A DNA stretch of 64,000 nt from Alphaproteobacteria bacterium AO1-B (GCA_001890945.1 MLAX01000001.1:682001-746000), one strand, 5' to 3'; positions 1 to 9,439 are shown, counted from the first letter of the stretch. The notes: generated by a model from the letters alone, not told the origin. Translations and numbers: made by a program.

Positions 1-1208
1 AACCCGGTCGGCAAGGCCGACCGGACTGGGTCGGTCAGGAGAAGCGTTTTTCCAAGCGGTTTGCAAAGTGATTCCACACGGCTTGTTTCATTTACGGCGC
101 GGCCAATAACGGTAAAGTCGAGCCGCTCTTCGCCGCCAACATTTCCGAAAAACACCTCGCCCATATGAAGACCAATCCCGATCTTGAGCGGATGCCATAC
201 GGCTGGATCGGGGAGGCCTTCCGGAGGCGTTTCGTTGAAATCATCAATTGCTGACAGGACTGCCCGGGCCGCCTTGACCGCAGCGTCTGCCGCCGCTTCC
301 CGGCCTAGGGCCTTTTGATCGAAAACTGCGAGAACGCCGTCTCCCATGAACTTCAGAATTTCTCCCCCGTGCGCCAGTACGGAGGTTGATACCCGGTCAA
401 AATAGGCATTGAGAATGGCGGTCACTTCAGGTCCGGTCATCCTATCGGCAAGTTGGGTGAAACCGCGCATGTCGCTCATGAAGACAACAGCATCGATTGC
501 CTCGCCGTCACCGCGTTTGATCTCACCGTCCAGGACCCGTTGACCGGCAATCGGCCCAAGATAGGTATCGGCGACGTTCCGTGCGATGCGCTGAACAATA
601 TGCCGTTCAACATGCAGCGCGAACAGTTCGATGACGGACCGGATCCGCTCTTTATCGCCATCTTGAAAACCGCCCTTGCGCGTGGTCGCGAGGGTCATGG
701 CGTTGTTCATGGCCCCGGCTGCGCTGAGGGGTATGGCGACGTAATTCGTGTAGCCCTGTTCAGCAAGTTCCGTCATAATTGGAAAAGCGTTGAGACCCTC
801 ATCGGTCTCAAGATCCACTTTTACGAACTCTCCCTCTGCCATTACCTTGTACAGTGGGTTGCGCGTAAAGGCTTCATGCTGGATTGCATTGGCATCTGCA
901 GCGATTTCATCGCAAAATCCGTCAAGCGCGCTCCAGAACCAGGAAAACCCGATCACACGCGGGTGCAGGGTGCCAACGTGGAGAGTAGCCCGGTCAATGC
1001 CGAGATTGGCTGCATGGCAACGCCACATGAACTCCTCGTACATCAACATCACGTCCTTGATGCTGGTCGCGTCATTCAAAAGCCAGCTTTTAACATCTTC
1101 GAGCGTCTGGTCAGACGGTGCGCAGGAGGCCCCCCGGCTGGAGCGGGCCAAAAGCTGTACACTCGCAGCATACGTTCTAGGAGAGGGATCGAGGGCGTGA
1201 CGGGTCAT
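1..1208 (-). CDS. Class III adenylate/guanylate cyclase, 3' end beyond window edge
   Basis: Predicted cytoplasmic enzyme making cAMP (less likely cGMP) from the nucleoside triphosphate. The reading frame enters from the left edge on the minus strand, so the C-terminus is missing; at least 402 residues are visible. The last ~180 residues are a class III catalytic domain: the first metal Asp is in VVFMSDMRGF, a Lys and the second metal Asp in LKFMGDGVLAVF, then GLHMGEVFFGNVG and VIGRAVNETSR with the transition-state Asn and Arg. The N-terminal ~200 residues have no transmembrane segment and look like a GAF-type sensory domain, which is inference. The ATG at 1208 follows an in-frame stop 15 bases upstream, which fixes the start region, but no strong ribosome-binding site is visible. 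Confidence 0.88.
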   Translation of the reverse strand, partial: MTRHALDPSPRTYAASVQLLARSSRGASCAPSDQTLEDVKSWLLNDATSIKDVMLMYEEFMWRCHAANLGIDRATLHVGTLHPRVIGFSWFWSALDGFCDEIAADANAIQHEAFTRNPLYKVMAEGEFVKVDLETDEGLNAFPIMTELAEQGYTNYVAIPLSAAGAMNNAMTLATTRKGGFQDGDKERIRSVIELFALHVERHIVQRIARNVADTYLGPIAGQRVLDGEIKRGDGEAIDAVVFMSDMRGFTQLADRMTGPEVTAILNAYFDRVSTSVLAHGGEILKFMGDGVLAVFDQKALGREAAADAAVKAARAVLSAIDDFNETPPEGLPDPAVWHPLKIGIGLHMGEVFFGNVGGEERLDFTVIGRAVNETSRVESLCKPLGKTLLLTDPVRSALPTG

Positions 1209-1301
1209 GAATATCCGGTTGGTTCAAAGGCGGTGTCTATTATCTGGACGGTTTTGCTGGAAATTCAATTGGCAACAGACGCGCCTGCTGGCGGTCGAAA
1301 C

Positions 1302-1331
1302 AAAAACTCCCCGTTCATTAAGAACGGGGAG
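1302..1331 (-). terminator. Rho-independent terminator of the bet operon
   Basis: A perfect 10-bp stem (CTCCCCGTTC / GAACGGGGAG, 1307-1316 and 1322-1331) with a 5-nt loop. On the minus strand it is followed by TTTTTG. It lies 28 bases after the betB stop and ends minus-strand transcription. Confidence 0.85.
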
Positions 1332-1359
1332 CACACTGATTGGATAAAGGGACGTCTGA

Positions 1360-2823
1360 TTAGAAAGCGGCTTCGACACCACCCATTTCAACATAAACGC
1401 TTTTGATCTGGCTGTAATACTCGATCGCTGCATGCCCGTTTTCACGGCCCATACCGGATTTTTTGTAGCCGCCAAACGGCATCTCGATCGGTGTCAGATT
1501 GTAGGTATTGATCCAGCATGTGCCCGCCTGCAGCTGATCAATCACCCGATGCGCCCGTTGGATGTCTTTTGTGAAAACCCCTGCGGCCAGACCGAATTCG
1601 GTATCGTTGGCGCGGGCAATGACATCGTCTTCATCGTCAAAATCGAGAACGCTGAGCACCGGCCCGAAGATTTCTTCTTGTGCAATCCGCATGTCGTCCT
1701 TGACGTCTGCAAAGACGGTGGGCTGTACGAAGTAGCCGTCCGGCAGGCTGTCGACTTTGGCCGCACCGCCACCGCAGACAAGGCGGGCTCCTTCATCCTG
1801 ACCGATTTGCATGTAGGACAGCACTTTGTCGAGCTGCGCCTTGGAGACGAGCGGGCCAATGCTGGTCGCTTCATCCAGCGGATCACCGAGGACTGCATCG
1901 CCGGTTCGCTCGGCAAGACGTTTCAGGAATTGTTCCTTGATAGCGGTATGCACAAAAACGCGCGTACCGTTTGAGCAGATCTGGCCGGTTGAATAAAAAT
2001 TCGCGTTGATCGCAGCTGAAATCGCGTTTTCGATATCCGCGTCATCAAAGATGATCAGCGGTGACTTGCCACCGAGCTCGAGCGTTGTCTTCTTAAGGTG
2101 CTCACCGGCGAGAGCTGCCACCTTTGCACCTGTCGGAACAGAGCCGGTCAGCGAGACTTTTGCAATATCCGGATGGGCCACCATCTTGGCGCCAACATCG
2201 CCAAAACCCTGAATGACGTTGAAAACGCCGGCCGGAAGACCGGCTTCCGTCAACGCTTCCGCGAGCTTAAGAGCGCTGAGCGGTGTGACTTCGGATGGCT
2301 TGAAGATCATCGCGTTGCCGCAGACGAGTGCGGGGGCAGCTTTCCAGCAAGCGATCTGGATCGGATAGTTCCACGCGCCGATCCCGAAGCAAATGCCAAG
2401 CGGTTCGCGCTTTGTGTAGGCAAAAGAGCCGCCGAGATCGATATGTTCACCGGTGAGCGTTGCCGCGAGTCCGCCATAATATTCGAGGCAGTCAGCACCT
2501 GAGGCTGCGTCCGCGATCAGGGTTTCCTGAAGCGGTTTGCCAGTATCCAGCGTCTCCAGAACTGAAAGCTCATGGTTCTTTTCCCGAAGGATCTCGGCTG
2601 CCTTGCGCAGAACGCGGCCACGTTCTGCTGGAGGCGTTGCGGCCCATACTTTCTGGCCTTCCTTGGCTGCGGAAATGGCTGCTGCAATGATGGCGTCATC
2701 TGCAGGATGGATCTGTGCAATGACCTCACCTGTTGCCGGGTAAAGGGAGTCAAAGGGCGTTCCGCTCTGGCTTTCCGTATAGGCTCCGCCGATGTAGTGG
2801 GACGCATTCGGTTGGGCGCGCAT
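1360..2823 (-). CDS. betB: Betaine aldehyde dehydrogenase
   Basis: Oxidises betaine aldehyde to glycine betaine with NAD(P)+, the second step of choline-to-betaine conversion in the cytoplasm. The 487-residue protein is the usual BetB length. Aldehyde dehydrogenase signatures are all present: Asn152 in AWNYP, general base Glu249 in TLELGGK, catalytic Cys283 in GQICSNG. The frame is open 42 codons further upstream, but the ATG at 2823 is preceded by CAGGAG at good spacing and matches the family's N-terminus ([13 protein letters not shown]), so I use it. It follows betA by 52 bases and is the last gene of betIAB. A terminator lies just downstream. Confidence 0.95.
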   Translation of the reverse strand: MRAQPNASHYIGGAYTESQSGTPFDSLYPATGEVIAQIHPADDAIIAAAISAAKEGQKVWAATPPAERGRVLRKAAEILREKNHELSVLETLDTGKPLQETLIADAASGADCLEYYGGLAATLTGEHIDLGGSFAYTKREPLGICFGIGAWNYPIQIACWKAAPALVCGNAMIFKPSEVTPLSALKLAEALTEAGLPAGVFNVIQGFGDVGAKMVAHPDIAKVSLTGSVPTGAKVAALAGEHLKKTTLELGGKSPLIIFDDADIENAISAAINANFYSTGQICSNGTRVFVHTAIKEQFLKRLAERTGDAVLGDPLDEATSIGPLVSKAQLDKVLSYMQIGQDEGARLVCGGGAAKVDSLPDGYFVQPTVFADVKDDMRIAQEEIFGPVLSVLDFDDEDDVIARANDTEFGLAAGVFTKDIQRAHRVIDQLQAGTCWINTYNLTPIEMPFGGYKKSGMGRENGHAAIEYYSQIKSVYVEMGGVEAAF

Positions 2824-2875
2824 GAAGGGGCTCCTGCTTGTCGTGTCTTGGGTCCGGTTTGTACCGGAGAATGTG

Positions 2876-4534
2876 TTAGCGCTGGCTGGTTTCCCAAGCC
2901 GGGTTGATCCAGGGTTCCTGATTGGACGCAGGAAGCGGTGTCTTGCCAAGGATATGGTCAGATGCTTTCTCGCCGACCATCAGGGATGGCCCGTTCAGAT
3001 TTCCATTGGTGATCTGTGGGAAGATGGAGCTGTCCGCAACCCGTAAACCATCCACGCCGATCACCCGGCATTCCGGGTCCACCACGGCCATTGGGTCATC
3101 TTTGGCTCCCATCTTACAGGTACAGCTCGGATGGTAGGCGCTTTCGACGTGTTCCTTGATGAAGGCGTTCAGGTCTTCGTCGGTCTGAACATGATCGCCA
3201 GGCTGGATTTCCTTGCCGCGGTAAGGGGCAAAGGCCTCCTGGCCGAAGATTTCGCGGGTCAGGCGGATGCAGGTGCGGAAGTCCTCCCAGTCCTCTTCAT
3301 GAGACATGTAGTTGAAGAGAATTGACGGTTTCGAGCGCGGATCATTCGAGGTCAGACGGATCCGGCCACGTGACTTGGATCGCATTGGCCCGACATGTGC
3401 CTGGAAACCGTGCCCTTCTGCTGCAGCTTTGCCGTCATAGCGGACGGCAAACGGCAGGAAATGGTACTGGATGTCCGGGTACTTTACACCCGCTTTGGAC
3501 CGGATGAAGGCACAGCTTTCGAACTGGTTGGACGCACCAAGGCCATTTTTGAAGAACAACCACTGCGCGCCGATCACAGCCTTGGAAATCAGGTTCCAGT
3601 GCTTGTAAAGCGTGATTGGTTGGGTACACGCCTGTTGGAGGTAAAGCTCCAAATGGTCTTGCAGATTGGCACCGACGCCTGGACGGTCTGCAACCACATC
3701 GATCCCAAGTTCAGACAGGTGATCCGCGGGGCCAATGCCGGATTGCATGAGGATCTTTGGGGAGTTAATCGCCGAGGCCGACAGCACAACCTCGCGAGCC
3801 GCACGGGCGATTTGGATTTCGCCCCCGACTTCAAACTCTACGCCCGTCGCCCGGCCGCTTTCGATTATGACCTTCCGGACCAAAGCGCCTTTGATCAGAT
3901 CAAGATTGCCGCGGTTCAGAGCGGGCTTTAGGTAGGCATTCGCGGCAGACCAACGCCGGCCTTTGTGGACCGTCATTTCCATATCGGCGAAACCTTCTTG
4001 GCGTTCGCCATTGTAGTCTTCGGTCACGCCATACCCGGCCTGTTCGCCAGCATCTTTGAACGCCCGGAAAAGCGGGTTCCATTTGCTGCCACGCTGGATG
4101 TGCATCGGGCCATCAGTGCCGCGCCAGCCCTCTTGGCCGCCGTGGCTGGTTTCCATCCGCTTGTAGTAGGGAAGGACATGACGATAGCCCCAACCCGCAG
4201 CACCCATTTCCTCCCATGTATCGAAGTCGCAGGCGTGGCCACGCACATAGACCATTCCATTGATTGAGGAGGAACCGCCGATCACTTTGCCGCGCGGTGT
4301 TGCGAGGCGCCTGCCATCCAGATGCGGCTCCGGCTCGCTCTCAAAACCCCAATCATAAAGGGACATGTTCATCGGATAGGAGAGGGCTGCGGGCATCTGA
4401 ATGAAGGGGCCTGCGTCGGTTCCACCAAATTCCAGAACGAGAACACGGTTCTGCGGATCTTCGGATAGGCGGCTGGCGAGGGCGCACCCGGCCGATCCGG
4501 CACCAACGATGATGAAGTCGAACTGGTTCGTCAT
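2876..4534 (-). CDS. betA: Choline dehydrogenase (GMC oxidoreductase)
   Basis: FAD-dependent oxidation of choline to betaine aldehyde. The 552-residue protein opens with the dinucleotide-binding motif GAGSAG at residues 11-16. It carries the GMC signatures ([14 protein letters not shown] and the later [16 protein letters not shown]) and near the C-terminus the active-site His in [11 protein letters not shown]. The frame is open 49 codons upstream, but those codons overlap betI and do not resemble the family; the ATG at 4534 gives [13 protein letters not shown], the typical start. It begins 19 bases after the betI stop, in one operon with betI and betB. Confidence 0.95.
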   Translation of the reverse strand: MTNQFDFIIVGAGSAGCALASRLSEDPQNRVLVLEFGGTDAGPFIQMPAALSYPMNMSLYDWGFESEPEPHLDGRRLATPRGKVIGGSSSINGMVYVRGHACDFDTWEEMGAAGWGYRHVLPYYKRMETSHGGQEGWRGTDGPMHIQRGSKWNPLFRAFKDAGEQAGYGVTEDYNGERQEGFADMEMTVHKGRRWSAANAYLKPALNRGNLDLIKGALVRKVIIESGRATGVEFEVGGEIQIARAAREVVLSASAINSPKILMQSGIGPADHLSELGIDVVADRPGVGANLQDHLELYLQQACTQPITLYKHWNLISKAVIGAQWLFFKNGLGASNQFESCAFIRSKAGVKYPDIQYHFLPFAVRYDGKAAAEGHGFQAHVGPMRSKSRGRIRLTSNDPRSKPSILFNYMSHEEDWEDFRTCIRLTREIFGQEAFAPYRGKEIQPGDHVQTDEDLNAFIKEHVESAYHPSCTCKMGAKDDPMAVVDPECRVIGVDGLRVADSSIFPQITNGNLNGPSLMVGEKASDHILGKTPLPASNQEPWINPAWETSQR

Positions 4535-4553
4535 GACAAGTCTCCGGGCCGCG

Positions 4554-5156
4554 TCACTGAGACGGGCGCTGTGCGGTCGCGGCCGCAATCTGTGTTTCAA
4601 CGTAGTCTTCGACCAAGGCGATGGCCGCCTGGCGGTCGGTTTTGCTGTCACTGAGCGCCTGGCGGATCCAGACGCCGTCAATCATGGAGGCGGTTCCTTC
4701 CGCAAGGCGAAGAGCATCTTCGCGCGGAACAAACGCCTTGAAGTTGTGTGTCAGGTTGGATGCAAGCCTCGCCGCATAGATTTTTAACAGGCGCCGGTTG
4801 CTCGTTGTGGTGCGTGATTGAACATAAAAAGCCAGCCATGCAGCAATGACCGCAGGTTGAAACTGGTCCACGGCAAAGTTGCCCGCGATGATCGCCGATA
4901 TGCGTTCCCTTGGCGTTGACGCCTTGCTCAGGCCTTCCTGAATTTCACGACCCAACTCGGTAAGCAGGTGCCGCATTGTGGCTGCAAGTAATTGATCTTT
5001 CGAGCCAAAGTAATGATGGACAAGACCGCCCGAAACGCCGGCGCGCTTGGCGATCTGCGCCATCGTGACGTCGCTGTAACCGCGCTCGTGAATAGCATCA
5101 ACGGTTGCATTTATAAGGCTCCGGCGCCGCTCTTCTTCCATCCCGACTTTGGGCAT
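4554..5156 (-). CDS. betI: TetR-family choline-responsive repressor BetI
   Basis: Represses choline-to-betaine genes until choline is present, as known for BetI. The 200-residue protein has a TetR DNA-binding domain in the first ~55 residues, with the helix-turn-helix at about residues 31-50 ([20 protein letters not shown]). The C-terminal ligand-binding half matches BetI ([10 protein letters not shown]). It is first in betIAB and diverges from choX. The divergent intergenic region carries repeated TCAAT elements that could be its operator. Confidence 0.92.
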   Translation of the reverse strand: MPKVGMEEERRRSLINATVDAIHERGYSDVTMAQIAKRAGVSGGLVHHYFGSKDQLLAATMRHLLTELGREIQEGLSKASTPRERISAIIAGNFAVDQFQPAVIAAWLAFYVQSRTTTSNRRLLKIYAARLASNLTHNFKAFVPREDALRLAEGTASMIDGVWIRQALSDSKTDRQAAIALVEDYVETQIAAATAQRPSQ

Positions 5157-5187
5157 TGTGCTCTCCAGATTTTCCTAATTCCTATTT

Positions 5188-5211
5188 TTAATTGATCAAT
5201 CAATCAATGAA
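5188..5211. promoter_or_regulatory. Candidate BetI operator
   Basis: Thirty bases ahead of betI lies TTAATTGATCAATCAATCAA. It contains the 10-bp palindrome ATTGATCAAT (5191-5200) and two more CAAT repeats in phase. It sits between divergent betI and choX, where a BetI operator would control both units. Assignment to BetI is inference from position and from the TTGATT-type sequences known for this regulator. Confidence 0.5.
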
Positions 5212-5354
5212 AACTTGCAAAATTCTCTCTAGAGTGTTTCCATTTCGGACATACCGGCTGCTAAGAGAGAGATGGCTCGGCAGAAATGCGGAGCCGCGAA
5301 GAAAAATTCAAGCGGCTGAGACCAGAGACTGAATTAAAAAGGGGAACTTCAAAT

Positions 5355-6299
5355 ATGAAACTCACAACCAAACTTGTAAGCGGTCTGGCTCTCGGATTGA
5401 TCATGACCGGAACTTCCCTGGCCGCCGAGCCGGAGAGCTGCAAGACCGTTCGCTTCTCTGATGTTGGTTGGACCGATATCACCGCAACGACAGCGGCTAC
5501 CACCGTTGTTCTCGATGCGTTGGGCTATGACACTGAGGTCAAGATCCTGTCGGTTCCGGTGACCTACGCGTCTTTGAAGAACAAGGACATCGACATTTTC
5601 CTCGGCAACTGGATGCCGACCATGGAAGGCGACATCAAGGCATACCGCGAAGACGGCTCTGTCGAGACCGTCCGTGCCAACCTCGAAGGCGCCAAGTACA
5701 CCCTCGCCGTTCCGCAATACACCTACGATAAGGGCCTGAAGAGCTTTCAGGATATTGCGAAGTTCAAGGACGATCTGGATGGCAAGATCTACGGCATCGA
5801 GCCGGGCAATGATGGCAACCGTCTGATCATTGGCATGATCGACGAGAACCTGTTTGGCCTGGAAGGTTTTGAAGTCGTCGAGTCCTCTGAACAAGGCATG
5901 CTGGCGCAGGTGTCCCGCGCTGAAAAGCGTGACAAGGACATCGTCTTCCTGGGCTGGGAACCGCACCCGATGAATGCCAACTTTGACATGGCTTACCTCG
6001 AAGGTGGCGATGAAATCTTTGGCCCGAACTACGGTGGTGCAACGGTCTATACCAACGTGCGGGCCGGCTACACCAGCGAGTGCGCCAATGTCGGCAAGCT
6101 GCTCAACAATCTCGAGTTCTCTCTTGCGATGGAGAACGAGATCATGGGCGCAATCCTGAACGATGGTGAAGATCCGCAAAAAGCAGCCAAGGCATGGCTG
6201 AAAGCGCATCCTGCAACGTTCGAAGCGTGGCTTGACGGTGTCACCACATTCGACGGCGGAGAATCCATCGCTGCTGTCAAAGGCGACCTTGGTCTTTAA
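5355..6299 (+). CDS. choX: Choline ABC transporter periplasmic binding protein
   Basis: Periplasmic choline receptor of the ChoXWV importer. The 314-residue protein starts with a Sec signal peptide (charged MKLTTK, hydrophobic core, probable cleavage after SLAA near residue 24). The mature part belongs to the glycine-betaine/choline OpuAC-like family: VGWTDITATTA near the N-terminus, LGNWMPTMEG, and the GWEPHPMN segment that supplies aromatic ligands. The frame is open 23 codons earlier, but the ATG at 5355 has AAGGGGAAC upstream and begins the signal peptide. It is first gene of choXWV, divergent from betIAB, and is separated from choW by a terminator-like hairpin. Confidence 0.93.
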   Translation: MKLTTKLVSGLALGLIMTGTSLAAEPESCKTVRFSDVGWTDITATTAATTVVLDALGYDTEVKILSVPVTYASLKNKDIDIFLGNWMPTMEGDIKAYREDGSVETVRANLEGAKYTLAVPQYTYDKGLKSFQDIAKFKDDLDGKIYGIEPGNDGNRLIIGMIDENLFGLEGFEVVESSEQGMLAQVSRAEKRDKDIVFLGWEPHPMNANFDMAYLEGGDEIFGPNYGGATVYTNVRAGYTSECANVGKLLNNLEFSLAMENEIMGAILNDGEDPQKAAKAWLKAHPATFEAWLDGVTTFDGGESIAAVKGDLGL

Positions 6300-6311
6300 C
6301 ACCTGACAAAC

Positions 6312-6347
6312 AGGCGCCGTGTCTCTCAGACCCGGCGCCTTTTCTTT
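6312..6347 (+). terminator. Terminator-like hairpin between choX and choW
   Basis: Perfect 8-bp GC-rich stem AGGCGCCG / CGGCGCCT (6312-6319, 6333-6340) followed by TTTCTTT. It lies inside the choXWV unit, 12 bases after choX. It probably acts as a partial terminator or 3' stabiliser, giving more binding protein than permease. Confidence 0.75.
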
Positions 6348-6375
6348 GTCTGACACTTGAAAGTGGAGCGTCAGG

Positions 6376-7218
6376 TTGAACTGGCTGACAGAATATAAAT
6401 TGCCGATTGGGCCATGGGCGCGGACCATGGTCGATTGGCTCACCGACAACGCCTATTGGGTGTTCGACGGCATCTCCGTATTCTTGGAGACGCTGATCGA
6501 CGGCATCTTGTGGCTGTTGCAAACTCCGCACCCGCTTGTCATCGTGGCACTTGCTGCAGGTGCGGGATATGCGGTTCACCGGAAAATCTCATTGGCGGCG
6601 TTCATAGCGGTTTCCCTGATGTTGATCATCAATCAGGGTTATTGGGAAGAAACCACAGAAACACTCGCCCTGGTGATTGCGGCCTCTGTGGTCTGCATGG
6701 CTGTCGGCATTCCCATTGGTGTGTATGGTGCGCATAATCCGCGGTTTTTTGCAGCCCTGCGGCCGGTCCTCGACCTCATGCAGACGATCCCGACATTCGT
6801 GTATCTGATCCCGGCCCTGATCCTGTTTGGGCTTGGTATGGTGCCTGGTTTGATCGCAACGGTGATTTTCGCCATTCCAGCCCCGATCCGGCTGACGCAG
6901 TTGGGCGTTTCCTCGACACCAACAGCTCTTCTTGAAGCTGGGGAAGCGTTTGGGGCAACCAAGTCGCAACTCCTCTGGAAAATCGAGCTGCCATATGCGC
7001 TGCCGCAGATTATGGCCGGCCTGACGCAGACCATCATGCTGTCCCTGTCGATGGTCGTGATTGCTGCACTTGTGGGCGCTGACGGTCTCGGCGTGCCGAC
7101 ACTTCGTGCACTCAATACGGTGAACATCGCGCAAGGCTTTGAAGTCGGGGTTTGTATCGTCCTGATCGCGATTGTTCTGGACCGGTTTTTCCGTAAGGAA
7201 GAAGGAGGCAAATCATGA
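6376..7218 (+). CDS. choW: Choline ABC transporter permease
   Basis: Inner-membrane permease of the choline importer, 280 residues with about six or seven hydrophobic segments. The binding-protein-dependent permease signature is near residues 190-215 (EAGEAFGATKSQLLWKIELP), where it contacts the ATPase. The start is a TTG at 6376 preceded by GTGGAG; no in-frame ATG gives a plausible protein until well inside. It overlaps choV by four bases (ATGA), so the two are translationally coupled. Confidence 0.93.
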   Translation: MNWLTEYKLPIGPWARTMVDWLTDNAYWVFDGISVFLETLIDGILWLLQTPHPLVIVALAAGAGYAVHRKISLAAFIAVSLMLIINQGYWEETTETLALVIAASVVCMAVGIPIGVYGAHNPRFFAALRPVLDLMQTIPTFVYLIPALILFGLGMVPGLIATVIFAIPAPIRLTQLGVSSTPTALLEAGEAFGATKSQLLWKIELPYALPQIMAGLTQTIMLSLSMVVIAALVGADGLGVPTLRALNTVNIAQGFEVGVCIVLIAIVLDRFFRKEEGGKS

Positions 7219-8258
7219 GTGCGTCTGAGAACACACCGGTTGTTTCCTTCAAGGATGTCGACATCGTTTTTGGCAACAATCCGCAATCGGCCTTGCCTTT
7301 GATTGATGCCGGGAAAACACGGCAGGAGATCCAGAAGGAAACGGGTCAAATCCTGGGTGTTGCCGGAGCAACCTTTGACATTTACGAGGGCGAAGTCATC
7401 GTTCTGATGGGTTTGTCCGGGTCTGGGAAGTCGACTCTCCTGCGCGGCGTGAACGGATTGAACCCCGTCATCCGGGGGGGAGTGCAGGTCCATGACGGTG
7501 AGCGCTACATCAACCCTGAGACATGTTCGGAAGCTGAATTGCGTCAGCTGCGCCGCAGCCGGATCGGCATGGTCTTTCAGCAGTTCGGTTTGCTGCCTTG
7601 GCGTACCGTCTCTGAGAACGTCGGATTTGGTTTGGAGCTTGCCGGTGTTGCGCAAAAAGACCGCGACGCGAAGGTGAAAGAGCAGCTCAAGCTCGTGGGT
7701 CTTGCCGGGTGGGGTGAAAAATACGTCCATGAACTGTCGGGCGGCATGCAGCAACGCGTCGGCTTGGCCCGGGCGTTTGCAACCGATGCCCCCCTTCTTC
7801 TGATGGATGAACCGTTCTCGGCTCTTGACCCGCTCATCCGCGACAAGTTGCAGGACGAACTTCTGGATCTTCAGAAAGAACTCAACCGGACCATCATATT
7901 CGTTAGCCACGATCTGGACGAGGCGGCGAAGATCGGATCTCGCATCGCAATCATGGAGGGCGGACGGGTCATCCAGCTTGGTACATCGCAAGAGATCGTG
8001 AAGAAGCCGGCAACGCCCTATGTGGCCGATTTCGTAAGCCACATGAACCCGCTCAATGTACTCCGGGCGCGCGATATTATGGTGCCACCGGGAAGCATTC
8101 CCGGATCTATGGCCAATGCACCGACCTGCAAGGCCGACACGACCATCCGCGAGGTAGCTCGTCTGAAGAAAGACAGTACGGAGCCGGTCGTCGTCCAGCG
8201 TGACGGTGCCGTAGTCGGTGTGATCGGTGAAAACGAGCTGCTTGAGTGTATGCTCTAG
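7215..8258 (+). CDS. choV: Choline ABC transporter ATP-binding protein
   Basis: ATPase of the ChoXWV importer, 347 residues. Visible motifs: Walker A GLSGSGKST, Q-loop VFQQFGLLPW, signature LSGGMQQRVGLARA, Walker B LLLMDEPFSALDP, H-loop FVSHD. The N-terminal ~60 residues before Walker A are long, as in the ProV/OpuAA branch. The last ~70 residues resemble one CBS-type domain (VVVQRDGAVVGVIGENELLE), a place where ionic-strength or ligand control acts in this family. It overlaps choW by four bases and is followed by a bidirectional terminator. Confidence 0.94.
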   Translation: MSASENTPVVSFKDVDIVFGNNPQSALPLIDAGKTRQEIQKETGQILGVAGATFDIYEGEVIVLMGLSGSGKSTLLRGVNGLNPVIRGGVQVHDGERYINPETCSEAELRQLRRSRIGMVFQQFGLLPWRTVSENVGFGLELAGVAQKDRDAKVKEQLKLVGLAGWGEKYVHELSGGMQQRVGLARAFATDAPLLLMDEPFSALDPLIRDKLQDELLDLQKELNRTIIFVSHDLDEAAKIGSRIAIMEGGRVIQLGTSQEIVKKPATPYVADFVSHMNPLNVLRARDIMVPPGSIPGSMANAPTCKADTTIREVARLKKDSTEPVVVQRDGAVVGVIGENELLECML

Positions 8259-8299
8259 ATTATTCTGCGTTCGGGCGAACGCCCGTTGATCTGGAACTA

Positions 8300-8325
8300 A
8301 AAACGGGGCCTGTTGGCCCCGTTTT
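8300..8325. terminator. Bidirectional terminator between choV and the cold-shock gene
   Basis: Perfect 11-bp stem AAAACGGGGCC / GGCCCCGTTTT with a TGTT loop. T-runs occur on both strands, so it can end both the choXWV transcript and the convergent cold-shock transcript. Confidence 0.88.
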
Positions 8326-8373
8326 CATGTTTGAGCTTCGGCGCGATATCGCTGCCTGAAACTTAAAAAAACC

Positions 8374-8586
8374 TCAGAGGAGCTCGAGCTGAGCTGCCTG
8401 TTTGCCTCGGCCGCGACGGTCATCTTCGGCAACGAAAGAAATCTTTGCGCCTTCAACCGGTGTTCCAAGACCTGCCTGTTCAAACGCCGTAACATGAACG
8501 AAAACGTCCTTGCCACCGCTTTCCGGGGTAATGAAGCCGAAGCCACGGTCGTGATTGAAGAATTTAATGGTGCCGTTCTCGCGCAT
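8374..8586 (-). CDS. Cold-shock domain protein (CspA family)
   Basis: Small single-stranded nucleic-acid binding protein, 70 residues, the standard CspA length. Both RNA-binding motifs are present: GFGFIT (RNP1-like) and DVFVH (RNP2). The basic stretch RRGRGKQA near the C-terminus is common in alphaproteobacterial members. The frame is open 23 codons further upstream, but the ATG at 8586 (MRENGTIKFF) has GGAAAGG ahead and matches the family. The long untranslated region upstream is typical of csp genes and may fold to control translation. Confidence 0.93.
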   Translation of the reverse strand: MRENGTIKFFNHDRGFGFITPESGGKDVFVHVTAFEQAGLGTPVEGAKISFVAEDDRRGRGKQAAQLELL

Positions 8587-9004
8587 GGAGAAGCCTTTCC
8601 GTAGTTTGTGCAGGCAGCCGTTCCTGGGGAACCGAGCCGATAAACGAGAAGTCAAAAAAGAAACGGAAAGCTTGGCAGTTCAGAGCAGCACCCAAAAGAA
8701 TGCTGCCGAAGGCAGTCTCACCGGGTCTAGTATCATGTCCCGTACAACGCAACTTGCGCTGATATTTCAAATGTAAGGGCGTCGGTAGCTGCCGACAAGG
8801 GAAAGAAGCCAGTTATTCTCAAACGAACTTTTGGGTGCAACAACATGTTCGGACTGTGAGCGAGTTTGGAGGCTGATTGGATCAGCAAAACGGAAACCGC
8901 TGGGCTGTGATTGTGGTCACATCGCCAGCAATCGGCCCGGTCTAAGGTAACTTCATCAACTGAGGTGGAAGCGTAAGGCCTCAGGAGCTTGAAGGAGCAA
9001 GACC
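8587..9004. other. Intergenic region with csp 5' leader and BA14K promoter region
   Basis: This 418-base stretch lies between divergent genes. The part next to the cold-shock gene is A/G-rich and contains a small CTGCCgaagGCAG hairpin (8702-8713), consistent with a structured csp leader. The right part ends in the GAAGGAG ribosome-binding site of the BA14K gene. I see no convincing further ORF. Confidence 0.5.
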
Positions 9005-9361
9005 ATGTTCAAGACTATTGTTACGACTTCCGCCGCAGTGACGATCGCCGCTGGTGCTATGATCTTCGCTGGTTCAAACACCGCTCAGGCCGGTAACGGT
9101 TGGGGCGTCGCCGCCGGGGTTGCCGGCGGCTTCGCAGCTGGCGCCCTTGTAGGGTCCGCGCTCTCGCAGCCCCGGTATGCTGGCCCTCCAACCTATTATT
9201 ATGCACCGCGCCGCGTGTATCGCCCGGCCCCGGTCGTGACCTATCGTCCGGCCCCGTGGACCAATGCCTGGTACAATTACTGCAGCAGCAAATACCGGTC
9301 TTTCAATCCGCGTACCGGTTACTACCTCGCATATTCCGGCAACTACCGGTTCTGCCGTTAA
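9005..9361 (+). CDS. Secreted BA14K-family protein
   Basis: A 118-residue exported protein. Residues 1-29 form a signal peptide ending NTAQA, followed by a Gly/Ala-rich hydrophobic stretch (AAGVAGGFAAGALVG), a Pro/Tyr/Arg-rich spacer, and a C-terminal ~34-residue domain with CSSKYRSFNPRTGYY and a final Cys pair partner, matching the BA14K family first known as a Brucella immunogenic, lectin-like protein. The ATG has GAAGGAG upstream. It is apparently monocistronic and is followed by a strong hairpin. Function outside the family name is not known. Confidence 0.85.
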   Translation: MFKTIVTTSAAVTIAAGAMIFAGSNTAQAGNGWGVAAGVAGGFAAGALVGSALSQPRYAGPPTYYYAPRRVYRPAPVVTYRPAPWTNAWYNYCSSKYRSFNPRTGYYLAYSGNYRFCR

Positions 9362-9389
9362 CAGTTATAAGCTGGGCGCAATCACCAGC

Positions 9390-9423
9390 AGCCCCGCAGA
9401 TTGGTTCGCCAATCTGCGGGGCT
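9390..9423. terminator. Strong hairpin between convergent genes
   Basis: Perfect 15-bp stem (AGCCCCGCAGATTGG / CCAATCTGCGGGGCT) closed by a TTCG tetraloop. There is no T-run on either side, so it may stop transcription poorly and instead protect 3' ends. It lies between the BA14K gene and the convergent YaiI-like gene. Confidence 0.65.
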
Positions 9424-9439
9424 TATAACATGCGCATTT

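Noticed and set aside
453..1406. A 317-codon open frame on the plus strand
   Set aside because: It is antisense to the cyclase, whose translation carries clear catalytic motifs on the minus strand; the plus-strand product has no recognisable domain.
5349..6449. A 366-codon open frame antisense to choX
   Set aside because: choX has a signal peptide, family motifs and a ribosome-binding site. The antisense product has none and arises from codon-position GC bias.
6639..8042. A 467-codon open frame antisense to choW and choV
   Set aside because: It crosses two well-supported genes and its product is rich in Arg/His/Ser with no domain, as is usual for antisense frames in GC-rich DNA.
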